A stretch of DNA of 64,000 nucleotides from Acidobacteriota bacterium (GTDB lineage Bacteria; Acidobacteriota; Vicinamibacteria; Vicinamibacterales; UBA2999), in contig CANKJK010000013.1 in NCBI GenBank assembly GCA_947482665.1, positions 30,554-94,553 of the forward strand, in the 5' to 3' direction. Every line of letters starts with the position of its first letter. Position 1 is the stretch's first letter. The translations under genes and the position numbers were made by a program. Of this stretch, positions 51,784 to 60,204 are shown piece after piece. The notes beneath the pieces were generated by a model that was not told where the DNA came from, did not search any database, and saw only the letters and a list, made by a program, of their open reading frames with translations.

Positions 51784-53274
51784 CTACACGAACAGCGGGG
51801 CGTCGGCGCCGTAGCGCTGGAGGTACTGCTTCACCCGCACCTTGCGCGCCGTGTTGGCCGAGGTCATGTAGCGCACGGTGCCGAAGACGGGCCGCTCCGG
51901 TCCCCACGCGCGGTCGTAGCGGCCGAGCACCCAGAAGATGCCGGCGGTGGAATTCGGGTCGCGGCCGTCCACGGCGTAGCGGTTGTTGAGGTGCACCATG
52001 ACCTCGAGTGCCTGCTCGGGGGACGCGCTCCACTTGAGGATCTTCTTGCCCCACAGCATCCGCAGCACGTTGTGCAGTCGCCCCTCGGTCACCAGCTGCC
52101 TCTGCGCCGCGTTCCAGAGCGGGTCATGGGTCGAGGCCGCGTCGAGGGCCTCGAGATCGTAGGTGTGCGCGCGCGGGTCGTCGGCATGCTTCGCCAGCGT
52201 CGCCCGAGCCCAGGCCGGGAGGGAGGCGTACCGTTCGTAGGCTGGCAGATGCGCCGCGCCGTTACAGGCCAGTTCCCGCCAGGTGATGAGCTCGTCGAGG
52301 AAGGCCTCGACATTGGCTTCTACGCCCCACCACCCCTCACGGTGGCCGGCAGCCGTCTCAGGCAGCCGCCCGCTCCACCCCGCATGGGCAAGCACCCGGC
52401 GGCAGACGTCGCGTGCGCTGATGTGGCCGAAGTGCAGATAAGGCGAGAGGTGGCTGCCGCCATCGAGGTCCGGATGCCGGCGGCTGGTGGTGTAGTCATG
52501 CAGGCCCGACGCGAGAAACTGGGTCAGTCGCCGCTGTGCCGCGGCCTCGCCACCGGGCTCTGTGCCTGCGCCGACCGTGTGGTCAATCGGCAGGGTCTCG
52601 CAGGTCTCGCGTGGTGACACCGCCGGATTCCACGCGGGCCAGCGTTGCTGCACGGTGCCCAACCAGGCGCGGTCCGCCTCCGGCAACGCCGGCAGGTCCG
52701 CGAGGTCTTCCTGAGGGGGCTCCCGCAGATCGCCGGTGATGCCAGGCAGTGACCGCTGGAGGAATCGCCGGAAGGCATAGGCCGTCGGGAAGGCGTGGTC
52801 CGCGGCTTCGATCGGCAGCACACCGTTGCCATCCACCGCCTCCAGCCGGCCCGGCACTACCCCAGCGGCAGCCGAGAGCATCCGGGGCAGAAAGAACATC
52901 GGGGAACGGTCCGTGATGACCACGGCGGCCCGCCCGGCCAGCGTCGCGAGCAGCCCCTGGGCCGCGCGCGGTGTCGGCTCGACGTAGGGGTAGTAGTGGA
53001 TGGGGGTGCCGCGAAACGCGGCGGCGTTATCCGCCATCCCCTCCAGCACGAAGCGGTGCAGCCGGTCGCTGGCCCACGGATAGTCGACGCGCAGCGGCTC
53101 AAAGACGACGAGCGGGCGCTGGAGCTGGCGGCTGTAGCGGACGGCGCGGTCGAGCGCGGGATTGTCCCGGAGGCGCCGGGCCGCGACCATCCAATAGAGG
53201 ACGAAGCGGCCGTCGGGGTTCTCAGGCAGGTCGTTGACGACACTGACGCGGAGATCGCCTGGCAGCAAGCGCAT
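51784..53274 (-). CDS. Deoxyribodipyrimidine photolyase, class II-like
   Basis: This enzyme repairs UV-induced pyrimidine dimers with light and FAD. The 496-residue protein has the class II N-terminal pattern FVLYWMVAARRLRDNPALDRA and a C-terminal FAD domain with SPYLHFGHISARDVCRRVL, RLHNVLRMLWGKKILKWSAS, NRYAVDGRDPNSTAGIFWVL and RPVFGTVRYMTS. It lies two bases after the CarH-like regulator gene, so its expression is probably light-controlled through that protein. Confidence 0.92.
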   Translation of the reverse strand: MRLLPGDLRVSVVNDLPENPDGRFVLYWMVAARRLRDNPALDRAVRYSRQLQRPLVVFEPLRVDYPWASDRLHRFVLEGMADNAAAFRGTPIHYYPYVEPTPRAAQGLLATLAGRAAVVITDRSPMFFLPRMLSAAAGVVPGRLEAVDGNGVLPIEAADHAFPTAYAFRRFLQRSLPGITGDLREPPQEDLADLPALPEADRAWLGTVQQRWPAWNPAVSPRETCETLPIDHTVGAGTEPGGEAAAQRRLTQFLASGLHDYTTSRRHPDLDGGSHLSPYLHFGHISARDVCRRVLAHAGWSGRLPETAAGHREGWWGVEANVEAFLDELITWRELACNGAAHLPAYERYASLPAWARATLAKHADDPRAHTYDLEALDAASTHDPLWNAAQRQLVTEGRLHNVLRMLWGKKILKWSASPEQALEVMVHLNNRYAVDGRDPNSTAGIFWVLGRYDRAWGPERPVFGTVRYMTSANTARKVRVKQYLQRYGADAPLFV

Positions 53275-53276
53275 GG

Positions 53277-54089
53277 CTAACTCCGCGCGACACGTTCGGT
53301 GCGCAGCTCGCGCAGCAGCGCCGCGAAGCCTGGGAAGGTCTCAAGGCGCCTGGCGTCGCGCACGGCAGGCCACCGGCCGTGCCCACCAAGGACGAGGACG
53401 GCGCCAGCCCGGCGGCAGGCCTTTGCGAGGCTCGCGGCCTCCCTCCCCAAGGTGGATGGCTTCGACAGGCGTGAGGCCGATACGGCCACCAGTCGCGGTT
53501 TCCACCGGGCGACCGCGGCGGCCAGCTCCGTGGCCGGCATCGGGGCCCCCGCCCAAAGGGCACGCCACCCGCACTCCCGCAGCGTCAGCTCACTGAGCCA
53601 GAGTCCCCCCGTGTGCGGATCACCCTCCGCAGCCGCCAGCAGACAGACGGGCGCGTCCGACGACACCGGCAACGCCTCGGCGATCCTCGCCACGGCCCGG
53701 CGGAGTCGCTCGGACATCACGTGCTCCTCCGTGATCGTGAGCGACCCACGCGCCCACCGCTCCCCAATCTCGGTCAACAACCCGCCGATGCGGCTTGCGA
53801 CCTCAGCCCAGCTCCCGGCATCCGCCCGCTCGGTGAGCAGCCGCGCCTCGGTACGAAACTGCCCCTCCTGATCCAGGAGCGCATCGAACCAGTCATCCCA
53901 CCGATCAGGCCGGGCATCGGATCCCGCCCCGGACCGCAGCAGCGCTTCCAGCTCGGTCCGGCGGAATCGCCGGTGCCCGCCGGCGGTCTTCACGCAGTGC
54001 AGCCGGCCGTCATCCGCCCAGCGCTTGATGGCCGTCGGCCCGACTCCCGCGAGGCGGGACGCTTCGACTGTGGTGAGCAGCTCCGTCAT
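53277..54089 (-). CDS. CarH/LitR-type B12-dependent photoreceptor repressor
   Basis: The 270-residue protein has a MerR-type winged helix (VEASRLAGVGPTAIKRWADD, KTAGGHRRFRRTELEALL). The light-sensing helical bundle carries Trp112-x9-Glu122-His123. The cobalamin domain matches D157-x-H159-x-x-G162, then 41 residues to S204, then GG at 235-236. These match CarH, which binds adenosylcobalamin in the dark as a DNA-bound tetramer and lets go in light. Its own promoter and that of the divergent gene carry phased repeats. It is probably autoregulated. Confidence 0.92.
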   Translation of the reverse strand: MTELLTTVEASRLAGVGPTAIKRWADDGRLHCVKTAGGHRRFRRTELEALLRSGAGSDARPDRWDDWFDALLDQEGQFRTEARLLTERADAGSWAEVASRIGGLLTEIGERWARGSLTITEEHVMSERLRRAVARIAEALPVSSDAPVCLLAAAEGDPHTGGLWLSELTLRECGWRALWAGAPMPATELAAAVARWKPRLVAVSASRLSKPSTLGREAASLAKACRRAGAVLVLGGHGRWPAVRDARRLETFPGFAALLRELRTERVARS

Positions 54090-54096
54090 TTTACTG

Positions 54097-54125
54097 ATCG
54101 TATGGGGCGATTAAGACGATTTCAA
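54097..54125 (-). promoter_or_regulatory. Promoter of the carH-photolyase operon, apparently leaderless
   Basis: On the minus strand TTGAAA (54125-54120) is followed after 17 bases by TACGAT (54102-54097), then seven bases to the CarH ATG. Transcription would begin at or next to the start codon. No ribosome-binding site is seen. Confidence 0.6.
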
Positions 54126-54152
54126 GACAATAAATCGTCTCATTAGACTATT
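54106..54152. promoter_or_regulatory. Candidate CarH operator: phased direct repeats and a palindrome
   Basis: The words GGCGATT, GACGATT, GACAATA and GACTATT start at 54106, 54115, 54126 and 54146, close to one helical turn or two apart. A perfect 9-bp inverted repeat (AGACGATTT at 54114-54122 and AAATCGTCT at 54132-54140) overlaps them. CarH tetramers bind direct repeats about 11 bases apart in the species studied, and these repeats cover both divergent promoters. Confidence 0.55.
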
Positions 54153-54154
54153 AT
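54149..54154 (+). promoter_or_regulatory. -10 element of the divergent epimerase gene, apparently leaderless
   Basis: TATTAT ends six bases before the ATG at 54161, so the transcript would start at the initiation codon. A weak -35 (AAGACA, 54124-54129) lies 19 bases upstream. No ribosome-binding site is present. Confidence 0.45.
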
Positions 54155-54160
54155 CAAGCC

Positions 54161-55594
54161 ATGCGCATCACCTTGACGGGAGCCACGGGACTCATCGGCC
54201 GGGCACTGGTCCCGGCCCTCCAGCAACGCGGACACAACGTGGTGGCCTGGGTGCGCTCGGCCGAGCGGGCGCGGTCGCGACTGGGCGCGGACGTCGTGCT
54301 GGTGGAGGATGATGGCAGCCCGGCGAGCCTGGATGCCGCCCTCGCGGGCGCGGACGCGGTGGTCAACCTCGCGGGCGAATCCGTCCTCGGCGGCCGCTGG
54401 ACGACCCGTCGCCGCCAGGCTTTGCGCGCGAGCCGGGTGGATCTCACGGCCCGCCTCGTCTCGGCGATACGCCGCATGGCCACGCCGCCACAGGTCCTCG
54501 TCTCGGGCAGCGCCGTGGGCTACTACGGGAACCGCGGTGCCTACCTGCTACCGGAGACGGCGGCAGGTGCGGACGACTTCCTCGCGCAGTTGTGCCGCGA
54601 CTGGGAAGCCGCGGCACGTGCGGCTTCGGATCTGTGCCGCGTGGTCACGCTGCGGACCGGCGTGGTGCTCGCCCGCGATGGTGGGGCGCTCGCGCTGATG
54701 GTACCGGCCTTCCGGTTCGGCCTGGGTGGCGCGCCCGGCAACGGGCGGCAGTACATGCCCTGGATCCATCTCCACGACATGGTGGAGGTCATCGTCCGCG
54801 CCGTCGAAGACCCGCGCTATGCCGGTCCCGTCAATGCGGTGGCACCCGAGCCGGTCACGGCGGCCGCCTTCGCCCGGGCCCTTGGACGGGCCCTGCACCG
54901 TCCCGTGTGGGCGCCACTCCCCGCCTTCGCGCTGCGGGCCGCGCTCGGCGACTCCGCCAGCGTGCTGCTCGACAGCCAGTGGGCGACGCCGGCCCAGCTC
55001 ACGACCTGGCACCACCCATGGCACTTCCCCACGATTGACGCCGCCCTGGCCGATCTCCTTGAGCCGGACGACACCGTCTCGATCCGCCGGGTCGAGTCCG
55101 GCAGTGGCCCCATCCACCCGTATCTCACCGCCCGGCCGGCCCGCTATGTGTTGTCGAGCCGCACGACCCTCAACGCGCCACTGGCCGACACGTTCGCGTT
55201 CTTCTCAAAGCCCGAGAACCTCGGGCTCATCACGCCGTCGGCGATGCAATTCGTGATCACGGGGCGGCCGGAGGCGATCACCGAGTCTGCGGTAATCACG
55301 TACCGGATTCGCGTGGGTCCGCTCCCGATGCAGTGGCGCACGCGCATCACCTGCTGGGAGCCGGGCGTCCGGTTCGTGGATGTGCAGGAGTCAGGGCCGT
55401 ACCGCGCCTGGTATCACGAGCACACCTTCCGCGCGGAAGGCGACCGCACAGTGATGGAGGACCGGGTCTACTACGCGCCGCCATTCGGGGTGCTGGGACG
55501 CATCGCGCATGGGCTCTTCATCGCCCCGATGCTGCGGCACATCTTCCGATACAGGCAGGACATCATCCGGCTGCGGTTCGGCGCGCCGGCGTAG
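54161..55594 (+). CDS. TIGR01777-type epimerase fused to an SRPBCC ligand-binding domain
   Basis: The 477-residue protein has an NAD-dependent epimerase domain (1-300). It contains GATGLIGRALVPAL, VVNLAGESVLGGRW, VSGSAVGYYGNRG and YMPWIHLHDMVEVI. An SRPBCC/START-like hydrophobic pocket domain follows (about 325-475), with VLSSRTTLNAPLADTFAFFS and FRAEGDRTVMEDRVYYAPPF. Similar fusions are reported near CarH/LitR regulators and photolyases. The substrate is unknown; a role with carotenoids or another lipid made in light is inference. Confidence 0.88.
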   Translation: MRITLTGATGLIGRALVPALQQRGHNVVAWVRSAERARSRLGADVVLVEDDGSPASLDAALAGADAVVNLAGESVLGGRWTTRRRQALRASRVDLTARLVSAIRRMATPPQVLVSGSAVGYYGNRGAYLLPETAAGADDFLAQLCRDWEAAARAASDLCRVVTLRTGVVLARDGGALALMVPAFRFGLGGAPGNGRQYMPWIHLHDMVEVIVRAVEDPRYAGPVNAVAPEPVTAAAFARALGRALHRPVWAPLPAFALRAALGDSASVLLDSQWATPAQLTTWHHPWHFPTIDAALADLLEPDDTVSIRRVESGSGPIHPYLTARPARYVLSSRTTLNAPLADTFAFFSKPENLGLITPSAMQFVITGRPEAITESAVITYRIRVGPLPMQWRTRITCWEPGVRFVDVQESGPYRAWYHEHTFRAEGDRTVMEDRVYYAPPFGVLGRIAHGLFIAPMLRHIFRYRQDIIRLRFGAPA

Positions 55595-55612
55595 ACGCAG
55601 ACCGGAGGGCGG

Positions 55613-56239
55613 CTACTTCTTGCGGCTGCCGACGCGGCCCTTCTCGCCGCCGGTGAGCCCCAACTGCACGGCCGCGCCCACGAGCCCGACGACGACCCAG
55701 AGGATCGGCACCCAGCGCTTCCCGGGCGCGGGGTCGAGGGGATACACCACCCAGGCGTCACCCGCGATCGCCGCCGCCATGGCGGAACGGTCGCCAACCA
55801 GCGCCAGCGCCCCCACGAGGATCGTCCACGCGCCGCCGAACGCCGTCCCGACGATGATGAAGTAGCGCTGCAGGTACACCGCGGCCACAGCCCCGGCCAC
55901 GGCCGCCAGCACCACTACCCACACACCGGGCTCACCCTTGTGGAGCGCCGAGAAGGCCAGATGGGAAATGGTCGCGCCCAGCGCCGCACCCACCAGGGCC
56001 ACGCCCACGAAGTAGGCCGCGCGCAGCAGCAAGGCGCCGATGATGCCGCCGACGGCCGCCGCGATGAGCATGGGCGTCCGGTCGCTCGTCCCGAAGATCG
56101 AGCTGGCGGCCAGCGCGCCGATGATGAAGCCGAAGAGGATGAGGACGATCCGGAACAGCCGGTGACCGAAGAAGCAGGCCACGGTGCCGCTCAGCACGAG
56201 CACGACCGCGGCAGGAAGCTGGTAGGCGGCAGGCAGCAT
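55613..56239 (-). CDS. DUF4203-type membrane protein
   Basis: The 208-residue protein has seven or so hydrophobic helices rich in Gly and Ala (SGTVACFFGHRLFRIVLILFG, AAVGGIIGALLLRAAYFVGV, YFIIVGTAFGGAWTILVGAL). The pattern fits DUF4203/TMEM198-like proteins. The function is unknown. GAGG lies six bases before the ATG. It begins seven bases after the recR stop and probably belongs to the dnaX-ybaB-recR transcript. Confidence 0.72.
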   Translation of the reverse strand: MLPAAYQLPAAVVLVLSGTVACFFGHRLFRIVLILFGFIIGALAASSIFGTSDRTPMLIAAAVGGIIGALLLRAAYFVGVALVGAALGATISHLAFSALHKGEPGVWVVVLAAVAGAVAAVYLQRYFIIVGTAFGGAWTILVGALALVGDRSAMAAAIAGDAWVVYPLDPAPGKRWVPILWVVVGLVGAAVQLGLTGGEKGRVGSRKK

Positions 56240-56246
56240 CAATGCC

Positions 56247-56846
56247 TCAGAACTCGCGGCGGCCGTCCATGGCCCGCGACATGGTGATTTCGTCCGCGTA
56301 TTCAAGGTCACTGCCGACGGGGATCCCCATGGCAATGCGCGTCACACGAACGCCCAGCGGCTTGAGCAGGCGCGCCAGATAGAGCGCCGTGGCCTCGCCT
56401 TCCACAGTGGGATTGGTGGCCACGATGACTTCCTCCACGGTGCCGTCACCCACGCGGGCGAGCAGGCTCTTGATCTTGAGGTCGTCCGGCCCCACACCCT
56501 GAAGCGGCGAGAGCGTGCCCATCAGGACGTGATACCGGCCCTTGAAGCCCCCGGTCTTCTCCACGACGGTCACATTCTGCGGCTCCTCGACCACACAGAT
56601 GATCTTCGGGTCGCGCGCCGGGCTCGTGCAGAAGATGCAGGGATCCGTGTCCGTGATGTTGTGGCACACCGAACAGTAGGTGACGCGGTCCTTGACGTCG
56701 CGGAGCGCCTCGCACAGCCGCTCCACGTCCTCGCGTGGGGTGCGGAGCACGTGAAACGCCAGGCGCTGCGCGCTTTTGGCGCCGATACCGGGCAGCTTCT
56801 GGAGCTGCTCCACCAGTCGCGTGAGGGGTTCAGGGAGCGCAGGCAT
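56247..56846 (-). CDS. recR: Recombination mediator RecR
   Basis: RecR works with RecO (and RecF) to load RecA on gapped DNA. The 199-residue length is normal. A helix-hairpin-helix ([20 protein letters not shown]) is followed by a zinc finger, Cys58, Cys61, Cys70 and Cys73 ([17 protein letters not shown]). A Toprim domain ([39 protein letters not shown]) and the Walker-like C-terminus end the protein. The ATG overlaps the ybaB stop by one base (TGATG). Confidence 0.98.
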   Translation of the reverse strand: MPALPEPLTRLVEQLQKLPGIGAKSAQRLAFHVLRTPREDVERLCEALRDVKDRVTYCSVCHNITDTDPCIFCTSPARDPKIICVVEEPQNVTVVEKTGGFKGRYHVLMGTLSPLQGVGPDDLKIKSLLARVGDGTVEEVIVATNPTVEGEATALYLARLLKPLGVRVTRIAMGIPVGSDLEYADEITMSRAMDGRREF

Positions 56847-57145
56847 CAGGAGAGACCGGGGATCTGCATCCCTCCCATCAGACCGTTCATCTGACGCCCG
56901 AGTTCGTCGTCCACCTTGCGCTGCGCATCATTGATCGCCGCCACGACGAGGTCCTGCAGCATCTCGACATCGTCTTTCGAGACCACCTCTGGATCGATCT
57001 TCACGGCGTGCAGCCGCTTGTCGCCCGAGATGGTGACGGTGACCATGCCGCCGCCGGCCGAACCGTCGACGCGCATGGCGGTCATCTGCTGCTGCAGGCG
57101 CGTCTGCATCTCCTGCGCCTGCTTCATCATGTTCTGGATATTCAT
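56846..57145 (-). CDS. ybaB: YbaB/EbfC-family nucleoid-associated protein
   Basis: The 99-residue DNA-binding protein begins [20 protein letters not shown] and has [20 protein letters not shown] and [20 protein letters not shown], the family pattern. It forms tweezer-like dimers and is thought to influence DNA organisation. It stands in the conserved dnaX-ybaB-recR order, seven bases after the dnaX stop. Confidence 0.97.
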   Translation of the reverse strand: MNIQNMMKQAQEMQTRLQQQMTAMRVDGSAGGGMVTVTISGDKRLHAVKIDPEVVSKDDVEMLQDLVVAAINDAQRKVDDELGRQMNGLMGGMQIPGLS

Positions 57146-57152
57146 CGGGACA

Positions 57153-58931
57153 CTAAATCTCCTCGACGTCGCCGATCTCGGCGGGAAAGACTTCAAGCAT
57201 CGCCTGCACCGCCGACGAGGCCATGGCCTCGGCACGCAGGTCCCTGCCCGGTGTCGACGCGGCCGCCGGCTCGGGTCGTGCGGGCACGGCGCCCGCCGGG
57301 GGCGGGGCGTCGCCCTCTCCGAGTACCGAACGCACCGGGATGCGGCGCCCCGACAGGCGCTCCGCCAGCGCTTCGAGCCACTCGCGGTGCTGATCGAGCT
57401 GGGCCTTGGCCATCTTGTGGTTGGCCGCGAAGGTGAACGTGATGGCGCTCTCGGCCACGTCGATCACCTGTGCCTGCGCGATCGCCAGGTTGTAGAGCGT
57501 GCTCTTTCCGGCCCTGATTTCGACCAGCAGCGCATCCTTGAGCCCGGCAACGGAACCGCCCGGCGGCGCCATCCGTGGAGCCTCGCCCCCACCGGGCGCA
57601 GGCGCCGGTGCGGCAGCGGGCCGCGAGGCGGCAGGCGCGGCTTGCGGACGCGAGGCTGGAGCCTGAACAGCGGCAGCTCGTGGAGCCGGCGCAGCCGCCA
57701 CCGGGCGCGGCAGCGAAGGCGGCAGCGGAGGCGCCAGCGGCTTCCTCACCGGTTCGGCCACGCGGGCCGCAGGCGCCGTCGGGCGTGCGGGCGCAGCGGC
57801 AGGCACGCCGCCAGCGAGCAGCTCCGCCAGCGGCACGAGCTTCCGCAGATGCATCCAGCGCAGCAGTGCCATCTCGAAGTGGAACCGCGGCTGGGCGGCC
57901 GCGCGAATGTCGTGCTCGGCCTTCGAGAGGACATCGAACGAGCGGAGGAGGTCTTCGCGTGAGCAGCGGGCGGCCAGCGCGGTCAGCCGCGCCGCGTCGG
58001 CTTCGCCCATGCCCGCCTCCGAGACACGTGCCGGGTCGATCGACACGATCGTCAGGTCGCGGATCACCCCGGCCAGCTCGCGGCACACGAGGCGAAGGTC
58101 GTGACCGGATTCGGTGGCCCGGTCCGCCAGCGCAAACGCCTTCGGCGCGTCCTCGTCGAAGACGGCGTCGATGATGTCGAAGAGCAGATCCCGGCCCACG
58201 AGCCCGAGCACCGTCGAGACGTCATCCCCGGTGACGGTGGTGCCCGCGAAGGCAATCACCTGATCGAAGGCGCTCTGCGCGTCGCGCATGCTGCCTTCCG
58301 CGGCGCGCGCGATGAGCATCAGCGCCGACTCCGGCACCTCGATCCCTTCGGCGGCGGCGATCGTCTTGAGCTGCGTGGCGATGGCGGCCGTGGGGATGGT
58401 CCGGAACTCATAGACCTGCGAGCGCGAGAGGATCGTGTCGGGGATTTTGTGCAGCTCGGTCGTCGCCATCATGAAGATGACGTGCGACGGCGGCTCCTCG
58501 ATCGACTTCAGCAGGGCGTTGAACGAGGCGGTGGACAGCTGGTGCACCTCGTCGATGATGAACACCTTGTGCCGGTCGCGGACGGGCGCAATCGAGAGAC
58601 CCGCGAGAACCACTTCGCGGATGTTGTCGATACCGGTGTGGCTCGCCGCGTCGATTTCGAGAACGTCGATGTCCCGCCCCTGGGCAATCTCGAGGCAGGC
58701 ATCACACTCGCCGCAGGGGTCGGGCGTGGGCCCGTTCACGCAGTTGAGCGCCCGGGCCAGGATGCGCGCGGTGGTCGTCTTGCCGCAGCCGCGGGCGCCG
58801 GCAAAGACAAACGCCTGTGCGACCCGCCCGCTCGTGATGGCATTTCGGAGCGTACGGGTGGTGGCCTGCTGGCCGACGACATCGTCGAAGCGCTGAGGCC
58901 GCCACTTCCGGGCGAGGACTTGAAACGACAT
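57153..58931 (-). CDS. dnaX: DNA polymerase III subunits gamma and tau
   Basis: This is the clamp-loader ATPase. The 592-residue protein has Walker A GARGCGKTT (45-53), zinc cysteines at 64, 73, 76 and 79 (CGECDAC), VLEIDAASHTGIDNIREVV and sensor IIDEVHQLSTASFNALLK. A Pro/Ala-rich linker lies at about 380-470. The final 110 residues are the tau C-terminus (VAESAITFTFAANHKMAKAQ). No slippery A-tract suggests programmed frameshifting. It is directly downstream of the SRP RNA gene. Confidence 0.97.
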   Translation of the reverse strand: MSFQVLARKWRPQRFDDVVGQQATTRTLRNAITSGRVAQAFVFAGARGCGKTTTARILARALNCVNGPTPDPCGECDACLEIAQGRDIDVLEIDAASHTGIDNIREVVLAGLSIAPVRDRHKVFIIDEVHQLSTASFNALLKSIEEPPSHVIFMMATTELHKIPDTILSRSQVYEFRTIPTAAIATQLKTIAAAEGIEVPESALMLIARAAEGSMRDAQSAFDQVIAFAGTTVTGDDVSTVLGLVGRDLLFDIIDAVFDEDAPKAFALADRATESGHDLRLVCRELAGVIRDLTIVSIDPARVSEAGMGEADAARLTALAARCSREDLLRSFDVLSKAEHDIRAAAQPRFHFEMALLRWMHLRKLVPLAELLAGGVPAAAPARPTAPAARVAEPVRKPLAPPLPPSLPRPVAAAPAPRAAAVQAPASRPQAAPAASRPAAAPAPAPGGGEAPRMAPPGGSVAGLKDALLVEIRAGKSTLYNLAIAQAQVIDVAESAITFTFAANHKMAKAQLDQHREWLEALAERLSGRRIPVRSVLGEGDAPPPAGAVPARPEPAAASTPGRDLRAEAMASSAVQAMLEVFPAEIGDVEEI

Positions 58932-58956
58932 GGTTGGCGAGGGGACTAGATGTGTC

Positions 58957-59084
58957 GACGAGCCCCACCGCGGTCCGGATGACCTGCGGCACCGCAGGCT
59001 CTGTTTAGCGCTGCTGCCTTCCGGCCCTGACGCGGTTCGCAGTCTGTGATCACACAGGGTCCGAACCGCGGTGCGGCTCGCCGA
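58957..59084 (-). ncRNA. ffs: Signal recognition particle RNA (small bacterial type)
   Basis: On the minus strand the conserved domain IV sequence GTCAGGGCCGGAAGGCAGCA lies in the middle of the transcript. The outer strands GGCGAGCCGCACCGCGG and CCGCGGTGGGGCTCGTC pair with few mismatches and give a long hairpin of about 128 bases. The ends are approximate. It is just upstream of dnaX, a common arrangement. Confidence 0.93.
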
Positions 59085-59157
59085 ATGCCCTCAGTGTACA
59101 ACGCCCAGAGCCGTTGGCGGGAGGAACCTGCCCGCAGGAGCACCGGCAGGCCTGGCG

Positions 59158-60165
59158 CTACGAGGACAGCAACCGGATGGCGAGGGCGGCATACAGGTCG
59201 ATGGCGGCGGCCAGTTCGTCGATGGCCAGATGCTCGTGGTCCGTGTGGGCCACGTGGATGGAGCCGGGGCCCATCAGGATGGGCCGGCCCCAGTTGGTGA
59301 GCAGCGGCACATCCGTCGTAAAGGGAAACACCGCCGTCTCGAACCCGGGTTCGGTGTACATCCGGACGGCCGGGATATCCACGACCGTCTCGATGTCGAC
59401 GATGCCCCGGACCACGTCCAGCGCCCGAATCACCTCGGCCCCATCGCCCACGGTCCGGAACACCAGTTCGGCTGACGCGCTGGGCGAGACGACGTTGGGC
59501 GCCACGCCGCCCTCGATGAGACCGACGGAGTAGTGGGTCCGGCCGAGTTCCGGGTCCTCTGGCAGATCCACGCCACGGACCACCATCAGCGCATCGAGCA
59601 ACTTGTCGATGGCGGAGATCCCGAGTTCGGGGAAGGAGGAGTGCGCCGCGCGCCCGGAGGCACTGAGCCGCACGCGGAGGCTCCCCCGCGTCGCGAGCCC
59701 CTGGCGGTTATCGGTCGGCTCCCCGTTGATCAGATACTCCACACCCGCGGGCGGCCTGGCATTGGCGAGCCGCGCGCCTTCGCTGCCCCGCTCCTCGCCG
59801 ACCAGGAACAGCAGGCCCAGATCGCGATGTCCTGCCGCGCGGAGCTTCTCGGCGGCGGCAATCTGCGCGGCAAGGATGCCCTTGGCGTCGCACGCGCCCC
59901 GCCCGACGATCAGCCCGCGTTCCCGGCGACTCGGAAAGAAGGGGGGCACGCAGTCATAGTGCGTCGAGAAGACCACGCGCGGGGTGGCGCCCAGATGGGC
60001 AAAGACATTGAAACGCCCGTCGGCGACGGGCTGTTCGGTGACGTGGTACCCGAGGCCCGTCAGCAGCGCCGACACGTACCGCCCGGCTTCGACTTCCCGC
60101 CCGGTCGTCGAGTCGATGTCGACCAGGGCGCAGGTCAGGCCGATGGCGCGTTCAACGGGATCCAT
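59158..60165 (-). CDS. M20-family metallo-hydrolase (deacylase/desuccinylase-like)
   Basis: The 335-residue protein carries the M20 dizinc site: FSTHYDCVPP (His and the Asp after it), GRGACDAKG (bridging Asp), VGEERGSEG (Glu-Glu), a Glu in GEPTDN and a late HTDHEH. A lid domain spans about 165-275. The family includes acetylornithine deacetylase and succinyl-diaminopimelate desuccinylase. Position after dapA suggests a DapE- or LysK-like role, but it is short for DapE and the assignment is inference. Confidence 0.8.
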   Translation of the reverse strand: MDPVERAIGLTCALVDIDSTTGREVEAGRYVSALLTGLGYHVTEQPVADGRFNVFAHLGATPRVVFSTHYDCVPPFFPSRRERGLIVGRGACDAKGILAAQIAAAEKLRAAGHRDLGLLFLVGEERGSEGARLANARPPAGVEYLINGEPTDNRQGLATRGSLRVRLSASGRAAHSSFPELGISAIDKLLDALMVVRGVDLPEDPELGRTHYSVGLIEGGVAPNVVSPSASAELVFRTVGDGAEVIRALDVVRGIVDIETVVDIPAVRMYTEPGFETAVFPFTTDVPLLTNWGRPILMGPGSIHVAHTDHEHLAIDELAAAIDLYAALAIRLLSS

Positions 60166-60204
60166 GAGGTGTGCGCCTCCGGCGCCGAGCGCCGGACGGA
60201 GGCA

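Noticed and set aside
57153..58931. Programmed frameshift in dnaX making gamma
   Set aside because: No run of A residues or other slippery heptamer with a following hairpin was seen near the middle of the gene.
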